A stretch of 64,000 nucleotides of DNA, taken from positions 1,054,001 to 1,118,000 of the forward strand of contig JAHBBC010000008.1 in assembly GCA_019915015.1 (NCBI GenBank). The letters run 5' to 3'. Origin of the DNA: Auriscalpium vulgare. Its lineage: Eukaryota; Basidiomycota; Agaricomycetes; Russulales; Auriscalpiaceae. A program made the position numbers and the translations under genes. Shown here one piece after another: positions 55,415 to 64,000 of this stretch (position 1 is its first letter; each line of letters opens with the position of its first letter). The notes beneath the pieces were generated by a model that did not search any database, had not been told where the DNA came from, and saw only the letters and a program-made list of their open reading frames with translations.

Positions 55415-56074
55415 GGGCTACGGTACATCGTGATGGAATCGAGGACGAAGTCCTGGCCAATGTATTGGTCAGATTAGGCGGATATACGAAGGGCAAGAAG
55501 CTTTACTTGCGCAGCGACGTAGATATTCTGCAAAAGAATTCTTGTCAGCATCTTTGCGACACTGTGGGCACCTGCAATGTCTTCAGATGGGGGCACGAAA
55601 TGCACGTTGACAAGGAAGCCTCACTCGTTTTTCTTCCTGGCCGCGACAAGCTCCGCGCCGACTTCCAGTGGCGTGACGGCGGCCCATTCTCCCGAGCAGC
55701 GAACCCGTCAAGCGCGGGGCATAAATTTTCGCCAGGTCCGCGATAATTCGCCGCATCCAGTCCCATCGCTTTGTGAGCAGCAGTTCGTCGACGCGCGCGG
55801 GCAGCTGCAGCCGGTGATGCTATGGAACTTCAGCGAGTATTTTCTATCGTCTGGTAATATGTATGAGCGCGCGATCGCATGCCCGACTGTTCTTGATCTG
55901 ACCTTTGAGAGCTTTTGCACCACATCATCATCGTCCGCAACTACCAGCAAGCGCGTATGTCCCAGAAGACGCATGTTGCCGCTCGTGCAGAAACCATTTA
56001 AGAAGGCTGTGTTGAAAGTGATAGACGCGGGCGGCGCGGAGGTCGAGGACGTGCGTGAAGGGAGAGTAAAATAG
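55415..56074 (+). pseudogene. unrecognised gene remnant
   Basis: From ~55415 the plus strand is strongly protein-like: VHRDGIEDEVLANVLVRLGG, then SDVDILQKNSCQHLCDTVGT and LVFLPGRDKLRADFQW. The sense then passes to another frame between ~55670 and 55740, reading CEQQFVDARGQLQPVMLWNF, SEYFLSSGNMYERA and up to a GTATGTCCC donor-like site at ~55955. I found no intron that joins the frames, so a frameshift is likely. No start codon with context is found; an upstream exon is expected. Family not recognised; it is not kinase, F-box or transposon protein. Confidence 0.4.
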
Positions 56075-57489
56075 GATGGTACGCCGAGGCGTCGTGGTCT
56101 GGTGCAAATTTGTGAGACACAGGCAACAATGCTCGCTGTATGAAAAAGGCCAAATTCATAGTGCGTTAGAATAGCGATGAGTCGGGGAGCTGTGTTGTGA
56201 CGTACCGTACTCCTGTCGGCAGGCAGCGGACACCGCTAGATCGATCATGATCGCAACTATGTTGTCAAACATATGTGGCCACACGATAAGAAGACTGGAT
56301 CATATAGAGACATCAGGAGCTGTGAGGTAAGAAACAAAAATTGCGACGCACGTCTACGTCCTGTGCGCTCATGCAGCCTCGAACGTCTGTCGCTCATATA
56401 TGGCTCTATTCACAGTGCGCAACCCACAAGAAGGCAACTTGAGAGCGACGTAGATCCTGGCAAGGAAATCAGAACGTGAAGATCGGTATGAGTTGGTTGA
56501 TACGCACCTGCATGACAACAAGTGGGGCCTGGCCATATGTGTCATCGAGGGGGCAGCAGGCCCGGGTCCGGGCTGATCACTTGCTGCCATGAGCGTTGAG
56601 ATGTTTGATGAGGCCTGTTGTTGTTTGTAAGCGCAGTTGTGCGGGCGGGAAGGTGAAGTGAAGTCGTACAACGAAGGCGCGCCGACACGAATGGCCCTAT
56701 ACGTCTCGGCAAATGCCGACCATAGCGTTGTCCGTCTTTGGGCTCCGCTTCTCTTGCCATCTCTATTCCTTGTAGTCCGATGCACCCCACAGACTGAACA
56801 CAATGGTGCTGTAGCGCGGCGCTGCGACTGTCGCCAACGAGCTACCACCCTTTTGATTCAAAAGTCGCGATGGTTTGCTTCTTGTTTGCTTCTGCTGAGC
56901 CCCTTCATCATGCTGACGACGAGTTCTAGACAGCGTCGGATGCGGCCTTTCCATGGGGATGATTCCGCGGGTCAGAGAAATGGTGGATCAAGTACCGGGA
57001 GTGGTTTCAAGGGTCATGCTGAGGCGTCGCTATCAGGCGAACTGTGGGCGGATTGGACTCCGTCTTGGATACCAGGTGGCTTCTACCCTTCCTTGAAGTT
57101 GGCTAGTCATGGGTGCGTTCCGTCTTTTTATTTGAAGGCTGGCACTCAACTTTGGACTATCAGATCCGGGTTGTAGATGATACCTGCTCCCTGGACGGGC
57201 GGTACATGGTTACGAAGATCCGGTAAGTCACCAAAGCGCCTAACGAAGTAGAGTTATATTGGCGTCTGTTCTCTACACCACTTTCTGCTGATGCCCATAA
57301 TTAAACTGCCCCTCCGCTCGACGTTTGTCTCAGTCTCAGAGCAGTCAGGCCTCCGTCTTATGGGGCATGCCGTCATTGAGACCATTTGACGACCCCGCAC
57401 TCGACACGCTCAGAGACGCTATCGCATGCTTCACCAATACATTCAAGGTGCGGAATCATATCTGACTTACAAGCTGCGTTCTCTATCTG
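56075..57489. other. intergenic with gene relics
   Basis: About 56500-56600 is the second copy (inverted) of the dispersed repeat at 14985-15075. Around 56970-57230 exon-like text (LWADWTPSWIPGGF, VVDDTCSLDGRYMVTKIR followed by a GTAAGT donor) suggests upstream remnants of the GH3 fragment or of another gene. No continuous gene can be built. Confidence 0.4.
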
Positions 57490-57871
57490 ACGCGTATCCG
57501 CAGGGTGAGGACTTTGACCAGCCAGATCTCAGGTACGCCGTCATACCTACCTCGTCGTCTACATCATGTTTATCCATTGCTAATGAACTTGACTCGTAGC
57601 TTACCGGGCGCCATGAGCAAGCTCGTCACGGCCGTCCTGCGTGAACACCGTTGTGGTTAACCAGTCCGGCACGCCGGTCTCCATGCTGTGGATCGACGAC
57701 GCGCACACAGTTGTCCAGGTACGTCTCCTTCGGCCAATGCGATCGCATGCCTATCTAAGTTCTGCGCTGCACAATGCATTATATGTGGGCAACGCGCCAT
57801 GGAATGGGCTCGCGGACGTGCTCTTTGGGGCGGTGAACCCATCTGGAAATCTCTCTATCACATTCCCGTAC
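57490..57871 (+). pseudogene. GH3 beta-glucosidase fragment
   Basis: The exon 57504-57532 (GEDFDQPDLS) and the exon from 57600 (LPGAMSKLVTAV) join across a GT..AG intron. After a one-base shift near 57638 the text continues VNTVVVNQSGTPVSMLWIDD and, further on, YVGNAPWNGLADVLFGAVNPSGNLSITFP. These are hallmarks of the C-terminal domain of glycoside hydrolase family 3, enzymes that release glucose from cellobiose. The frameshift, the missing acceptor before YVGN, and the absence of the N-terminal catalytic domain and fibronectin-like tail make it a dead fragment. Confidence 0.8.
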
Positions 57872-59137
57872 GTCGCGCGCTGTAATAGGTATCGAGGCTG
57901 ACTGGGCCAAAGTAAGCGCGACAATGCGTACCCTTCACACGGAGACCAGACCGCACCCAACGCCGCGGGAGACATAGGTGGATCTGCGCCCGACAGGACA
58001 CCGATAGCAGGTCAACTACTCTCGTTGCAATCATGTCGTTGCAGGACCTTCTGATCGAGGGCCGGTGGTACGTACTCCCAGTTCTGCGCCCACTCAGGTT
58101 GGTTATGCGCCCAATGGCTTCTCAGCGACGTTCTGCAGATCTACCTTGGATTGCGTGCGTGCGTCGAGTGCTGCGCTACGCTCATCCTTGCCGAGCCGCG
58201 CCCCGCGCTGCCTCTCGTCGCGCCACGAGTGGACTCCGGAGGTACTTAAGCTTCGGCAGTACTGCTTCTCCTGTCTGCTTGCGCGTGCTGATGAGCGGCC
58301 CGACACAGCACGCTGGATTGTTCTTCGCGAGTCCCGCTCGCAAGCATATCGCGCTGGACTAAGCAGAGGTGAAAGAAAACGAAAGTAAGGTGAAGACCAG
58401 ATCCTGGTCTTGCGAGATGGGTATCAGGCCAGCTGCGGAATTCTATGCTACCCGTATATAGCGACGACGAAGACTTGACCTTTCGAAGTCGAGTCAGCTT
58501 CAAATCGAGAGCATACTTACTCGTGATATACCAAATACCTTAACTGCGAGCAGCTCCCAGATCGGCCGAGGGTATATGCGCGGACGCGTCAGCATATGCA
58601 TCAAGAGGTGTCAGCGCATATTTTCGACGCCCGCACAACAATATAAGAGTCATTTATGTGCGCCATCTATCTGGGGGCTCAACTGCGCGTGTTCGTAACA
58701 TGATTGAGATTTCACGGGGTCCACAGTACGTATGATAGCATCGGCTGCATTCTGCAGGATGTCAGTACATTGGAAACTCCGGCGAAAGTTCCGGCGCGCA
58801 TATTCCGGCGGAGTTCCGGCGTTGATTCGGCTTCTCGGCCGCCCGATCCTGCCCCCGATACAGATCTCCCGCGTCCCGTCCCGTCCCCCATCCCCCATCT
58901 CCTGCACGCCGCCTGCCGCTCACGCTCCCGCCGCCCGCCACCGATAATTTCTTACGCTAGGTGCTACATCCGGAACGCAGCACATCACACCGTCACGTTC
59001 AACCTCCCTCAATACGCAAGAACGACCAGCGGGTGCCGTGCGGCTGACTGACGTCGACGGCGAGCCTCCCGCGTGCGACACCGACACCGCACCGCTCGGC
59101 AGGTACAGAAGGCGGTCATAGGCAGGCAGACACAGAC
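57872..59137. other. intergenic, no supported gene
   Basis: A plus-strand frame at ~58150-58385 (EWTPEVLKLRQYCFSCLL) looks protein-like but is unassigned. Short GTTCCGGCG repeats occur near 58786-58822. The last part is the promoter of the next gene. Confidence 0.4.
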
Positions 59138-61627
59138 ATGGTGCGTCTCCGTTCAACCTGCTCCGTAACACAGTGCAGCTGATGCATGCGTGTGCTAGGC
59201 CAATGTTCCGCGCCCTGTCCTCGGCCGCCGCAACCACTGCCCCTTCTGCTCCCAGCACTTGATACCGAAACTCAGTAATGATGGAGATGCGTACATCATG
59301 TGCTACGGCTGCCAATGGTGCCACTTTCCCCAAGACTCTGCCGCACCGACGACGTACCACCCGGAGGCCCGCAACCACTGCCCAAAGTGTCAGCAGTACC
59401 TCAAACCAACAAATAAGTTCGGCGACATCTTCATCCACTGCGGCAGGTGCAGGTGGTCTCACTTCTTCGGCGACGTCGTGCGACGGACTACGACACTCAG
59501 CACATCAACTTCGCTCCCTTCGAACCTTGCTCGGTATGCCCGCACGCAGCCTGCCCCCACTGCACAAGCCGAGCCGATGCCCACACCCACACCTCTACCC
59601 AACCGTCTCTCAACTCAACACAACCTATCCACAGCGCCCCCGCTCTCACAGCCACCAGCGCCGCAAGCGCCGTTCATGCAGCCGACCGGCACCCGACACA
59701 AGGCATGCGCCGTTGCGCTCTGCCCGTGTGTCCGCCTCTCTGCGTCATGCGAGCGACACATGTGCAAAGAACATTGCATTCAAGCGGGGGGATGCCAATT
59801 CCGCAGTCACAGGCCCGCTGTCACCCCCGTTGTGCCTGCACCCCCGCCGCAGCCTATCCCACAGCCTGTCCCTGCACCCCCACCGCAACCTATCCTCGCC
59901 GTCCCGCAACACACGCATACCATCCAAATGAGGAATCCCGACGAAGACTCACCGCTCGAAGACGAACTGGATGAAGATGAGCTGGCCGAGCTGGCCGACG
60001 ACCCTATGGCCGATTGCGACGACAGCCCTGCCATGCCTCCCTCTCAAAGCCCGCAACCTGTTGCGTCTGGATCCAACGTCACCTTGGAGGACCTCCCACC
60101 GACGCAAAGTACAACACCACCACTCACTCAGGCGCCAACTCGATCCCGACGCCCTGCGCCCGGGCCGTCTGTCCCGACACCTTCATCCGCCGTTGCGGCA
60201 CCGCCAAACCCCCTCCCGCCAACGCAAACACAGGGTCGCACCGCAGCGCAGCGCCAACAAGAGACGTATATGCGTGCAGCAGAGGAATGGTTTGGGCCAG
60301 GGCGCATGAAACCGGGTGGGAAGGCACCACGCTTCACGACGCAGATGTCAGAGGCATGGATGACGCAGCACCGGGCCAGTGTCCAAGCTCGCAGTGAAGC
60401 AGAAAAGGCGGAAGCCGATCTGCGCGAGCAGCAACGGCATCTGAAGGAGCGCTTCATGCTTATGTTTTGGCAGACGGTACGCCGCACCTTTTCCCCCTGC
60501 GATTCATGAGACTGAAGACCGCGTAGGCTGGCGAAGAGCCTGTCTCGCTTCATGTGCAGGTCAAGGCCAAGATGTGGCCGACGTGGAATATGTCGCAGCT
60601 GCCGGACGTCATCCCTGAAGCACGTACGTATGCTGCCCTTGAGCTGTATAACTTTGGACTACGGCGGTGGTTTCTTGTCGACAAAACGCACGTGCTGCGC
60701 CTAGAGACCGATCTACAAGTCTTTATCCGTGTCCGAGGGCTCGAGTGCGCTAACTTCGAGGACTACCTGCAGTCTGCTTTGGAAACCCTGACGTCCCCGA
60801 ACCTCCGGCTGCGACTGCCTCGGGAACGCTCCACCATCCGTCAGCAGGCCTCACAGCGGCGGCGCACCCCGGCCGTTTCTGCGCTCTGCGACGACGATGG
60901 CGACATCAGGCCGCAGACACATGGGACTGGGAAGAGGAGGAGGCTTGACGCTGACTACGTGCATTCTCAACAGTCTCCCGCGATTTCTGTCGAAGATGAA
61001 AGTGATACTGGGTCACTGCTCTCAGCCAGGCCCGAGAAGCGGACAAGGATGGACGGCACGCAGTGGGAAGCAACATCACGCTCGCCGACCCCGTTCTGGC
61101 CGCGCTCCCGATTCACCTCACCCGCATATTCCTCCTCCTCATCAGAACCCTCAGTCTTAGGCCGGCCATCACGGGCAGCGTCCCCTTGCAATTCCGTTGG
61201 GCTAGGGCTTTACATGCCGGCACCACAGGCGGCAGTCCAGCTCCCACCGGTGTCGTCGTTACTCCAGCCCCCACCCCTTACACCTGAGCTGTCAACCTTA
61301 CTGCGGCTCCCATCCCTTACGGCTGAGCCAAGCACACGACCGCCATCTGCATCCTCGCCGTCGCCGTCCACATGGCCATCATCCGTCTACGTTGTGGACA
61401 TGGTGCGAGGATTTCAAGAGATGGAGGACCTCAAGAAGGCGGGCATGCGAGGCCTCGCGCACCGGTTCGAGAGCGCTTTCGGGAAGACGTACGTGAGGGC
61501 TACGTACTATGATGCTCGCTCGCGATGGATACGCGCACCGGAGTGGCTTCGGCAGAGTGCAGCCGCGGCGGGGCGCACTCCTGAGGGTCTGTGGTCCGTG
61601 TTCGCCAAGGCAGTCCCGCTGAAGTAG
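59138..61627 (+). CDS. double zinc-ribbon protein of unknown function (782 aa)
   Basis: Exons are 59138-59140, 59199-60476 and 60560-61627. The first exon is just ATG, followed by a 58-nt intron (GTGCGTCTCC..GTGCTAG); the joined N-terminus reads MANVPRPVLGRRNHCPFC. Two similar zinc ribbons follow at ~10-80: HCPFCSQHL..MCYGCQWCHF and HCPKCQQYL..HCGRCRWSHFF, GRF-like in spacing. Then comes a Pro/Thr-rich, partly acidic linker, with a Cys/His cluster (CALCPCVRLSASCERHMCKEHC-type) near 170-190. A predicted coiled coil (SEAEKAEADLREQQRHL) ends exon 2. Exon 3 has a conserved-looking block (ALELYNFGLRRWFLVDKTHV) and an ordered C-terminus (FESAFGKTYVRATYYDARSR). Nucleic-acid binding is inferred from the ribbons. 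I do not recognise the family. Gene model good; function open. Confidence 0.75.
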
Positions 61628-62139
61628 ATGATGGCCATTCTCAGAGATAGATGTGTTTAGTATCGATTTGTGTATTATCCCCCTACCTGTAGCGTATAGA
61701 TGTCCCTTCCTGTGCAAACCGGCGTGATGCAAGACAACAGGCGGATCCCCGGGCCGGGACCCCAAAAGAATGCAGACAGTGTTGTAGTTGCGCCGTGTGG
61801 TGATGCATAATTCAGAAAATATGTATGGAGAGCCAGAAGCATGGCCCCATGGCAGTGAATATAAGTTAGAATTTTACACGCCGGGGTGGACAGTGCACAG
61901 GGTGTCGGAGTCAGGCGAGCGTAGGGAACGCGCGACGCGGTGGACTTCTCTTCTCTCATCACACCGTTGACCCACCATCACCCCTCTGTCAACCTCTCTA
62001 CGAACTCAACGTTCCTCTACAAGCCTACTGGGTCTACGCACACATCCGGCAATGAAAACAGGTCCTAATGCAAGCACAAAACTCTCGTATTACCAGCGGT
62101 GCGTCCAGCGCATTTATCCCAGCGGTGGAGCTCTGATAC
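61628..62139. other. intergenic
   Basis: Terminator side of the zinc-ribbon gene and promoter of the next. No specific signal recognised. Confidence 0.4.
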
Positions 62140-62778
62140 ATGACTTCAAGCCACAGTGAGGAGCGCAAACGGTACCAAAAACTCTACTACAAGGCCAAGA
62201 ACGGACGGCGCAAGGTCAGCAAAGCTGCGCGGCAAGCGGCGATGGGAAAACACCAACGAGAGCAGCGCGGCGAGCGCAGGTGCGTCGCCTGTTCCCTTCG
62301 ATGTGAGGACCACACTAACGTCAATCCGGGCAGCACATACCGCAGCCCACTTACGCACAGCAATCCGACGGACGATCCTTGTCGAGATGCCGAGGTGGAG
62401 TGGGCGCTGGTGGACGACTGCACATTGTTGCGCGACACCCTCCGCTATGAGCTCGGCGAGGACGGCTGGGTCCCGGACTTCAATCGCACCGTTCAAACAT
62501 GGATGGACAAGTACATCTACGAAGCCGAAGAAATCATAGCAGAAGGGGTCCACACGAAAGTGACGAGGCTCCATCACCTGCGCCGCATCGTCGCGGGCCT
62601 GCGCCAAGAACAAGATCTCGCTGAACAGGGCAGAGAGGCACGGCGCGCCGTCCTGGAGGACCTTGGGCTTGTCCTGTGGGGACGACGGTGAGTAGTGATG
62701 CCGTCTCCAGCCATAGCAGTCGCTGACAGGATTTACAGAGTCAATACCATAGTGTTCTACAAGCTCTATCGCTGGTAG
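62140..62778 (+). CDS. small basic protein of unknown function (177 aa)
   Basis: Exons are 62140-62279, 62334-62687 and 62739-62778, with introns of 54 and 51 nt (donors GTGCGTCGCC and GTGAGTAGTG, branch CTAAC and CTGAC). The first ~50 residues are highly basic (ERKRYQKLYYKAKNGRRK), resembling a nucleic-acid-binding helix. The rest is acidic and helical (DGWVPDFNRTVQTWMDKYIY, HLRRIVAGLRQEQDL). Splicing the last intron gives the end VNTIVFYKLYRW-stop. The first intron is a multiple of three, so retention would add a Cys-containing segment. The gene is 0.5 kb from the zinc-ribbon gene on the same strand, so a shared role is possible. No family recognised. Confidence 0.65.
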
Positions 62779-63019
62779 ACCAGCCAGCGTTTCACACCCT
62801 ATCAACCAGCCAGCGTTTTACACCCTATCAACAGCCTATCATCGGTCTCTAGGCCTGGTCCGTCTGTTTGTAGCTCTGTATGTCTTTTCGCATATAGCTG
62901 TATATGTCTGTTTGCCTGAATGAAGGTGACGTCAAAAATCGAGGGTATGAATTCCTGTTGCTGTATCTCTCCTTCTCCCAACCTCCATCTCCCCTGCGCA
63001 ACCACCCCCACCTGTCCCC

Positions 63020-64000
63020 ATGCCTCGTGCCGCCGCCGCCGCCCCGAGGGCTCTTCGCCGATCGGCCCGCCTGGCGCAACAACCGAGCGTCCGCTACAGC
63101 CCCCGGCGGAACCCCCGGCATGTAACAAAACCCCGCCTGCAAGATGCTCGTTGCCGCCGCAAAGCTGCCAAGTCCGGAAGTAAGCCCGCAAAGCTGCGCC
63201 AGAAAGCTGCAACCTCGACGTCGTGCCGGAAAGACGCCGGCCATCGCCACCGCACCCCTGCAGAAGAGCCAGTCGCGGACTGGCAACCGATCCTTGCAGA
63301 TGCGCCGTTCTCGGACGATGAGCCGACCTCGGAGGATGTCGCAGTCTTCGATGGCCTCCTCCTCTGTCAGCTGGAGGACGAGCTCATGTTCGGCGACGAG
63401 GGCAGATTCGGGCCGGCTCGACTCTACGTTTCCGATCCAGACAGAGGTATGCTTCGCGTCCAGGAATATGGATGGCACTCAGGGCCAGGTGCGTACTGGT
63501 GTATATGGCCTGCGGAATATGCTCAACGCAACGGCGGTACAGGGGCTCTGCCAGTGACGTTATCTACCAAGGCATCAACATTGGACACCTCGAGCCCCAA
63601 CACTTGTGCGTGCTGCGGACCTTGTATCGCTGAACATGTACTAATGGATGGTATACAGCCGGCGTTATGGGTACTATTCCAGAGACGACGCTAGCGACGA
63701 CGTCTACGACTGCGACGGCGTCAACGTCCTTTGCATCAAGCCTCGAAACCTGTGCGTACTGTGCGCTTATTGCTCAACATGTGCTTACAGATAGTATACA
63801 GCAGTACTAGGCAGCCCGTTCACATCTGCGACATCAAACAGCCCAGCCCCAAGCCTGCCTGCCGACTTCAACGACTGTGGCAACTGCTTGTCCAGCCCGC
63901 TGCAAGCTCGACACCAGACACCATGACGACAGCCCCGCCGCAAGCCCGCCGGCGAACTTCGGCGACTACTTCGCTACCCCACCACCAGCTCGACACCGCG
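63020..64000 (+). CDS. unrecognised gene, 5' part (open at window end, possibly frameshifted)
   Basis: The ATG at 63020 opens a basic N-terminus (MPRAAAAAPRALRRSARLAQ) followed by an acidic, protein-like core (PTSEDVAVFDGLLLCQLEDE, then GRFGPARLYVSDPDRG). An intron-like GTGCGTACTG..GGTACAG lies at 63489-63542. The next exon-like text (SDVIYQGINIGHLEPQH), a clear intron at 63605-63658 (GTGCGTGCTG..ACTAATG..TATACAG), and RRYGYYSRDDASDDVYDCDG follow. The second part is one base out of phase with the first, so either another junction exists or the gene is frameshifted. It probably continues past the window. No family recognised. Confidence 0.45.

Overview
The window is nuclear DNA of a basidiomycete fungus, most likely an agaricomycete and perhaps a polypore. 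The evidence is as follows. Genes carry many short introns (47-58 nt, GTRNGY donors, CTNAC/CTAAC branch sites, YAG acceptors). An F-box family of basidiomycete style, a Tad-type LINE, a trehalose-phosphorylase fragment and a GH3 beta-glucosidase fragment are present. Intergenic DNA is GC-rich and heavily duplicated. No bacterial operon, CRISPR array or rRNA gene is visible. Placement at order level is inference.

Layout. 1-3.7 kb: a kinase-like gene cut by the window edge (minus) and a decayed relative (plus). 4.0-6.3 kb: an F-box gene (minus) with a frameshifted C-terminal part and a local 80-bp duplication. 6.6-14.4 kb: a 7.8-kb LINE on the minus strand with poly(A), a 16-bp target-site duplication, ORF1 (one apparent frameshift) and an open 1705-codon ORF2. 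14.4-20 kb: gene relics, an inverted duplication, and an intact C2H2 zinc-finger gene at 16.6-17.4 kb. 20.1-23.7 and 33.6-37.0 kb: a direct segmental duplication, each copy carrying one intact kinase-like gene. 24-28.9 kb: degenerate minisatellite DNA without genes. 29.1-31.1 kb and 37.2-42.2 kb: two copies of another 2-kb repeat. The second copy is split by a 3.0-kb TIR element that contains a broken trehalose-phosphorylase fragment. 31.2-32.7 and 42.9-44.3 kb: two more intact kinase-like genes. 45.2-46.8 kb: a TATA promoter followed by seven tandem ~190-bp units, each with well-formed splice signals around very short exon-like segments. 48.4-49.0 and 52.6-55.0 kb: SINE-like elements with tRNA-like heads. 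51.0-52.4 kb: an intact ankyrin/MYND gene. 55-58 kb: gene remnants including GH3. 59.1-64 kb: three unrecognised genes, the first a double zinc-ribbon protein.

The organising theme is a lineage-specific family of ~405-410-residue protein kinase-like genes. I count seven members or relics in 50 kb: four complete, one cut by the edge and two decayed. All complete members share the same five-exon structure, which I reconstructed in frame for each copy. The family appears to have spread by segmental duplication in a transposon-rich, low-gene-density region. The genes do not form a pathway. The most unusual signals are the microexon-like tandem array, the gene-fragment-carrying TIR element with a visible empty-site paralogue, and the kinase expansion itself.
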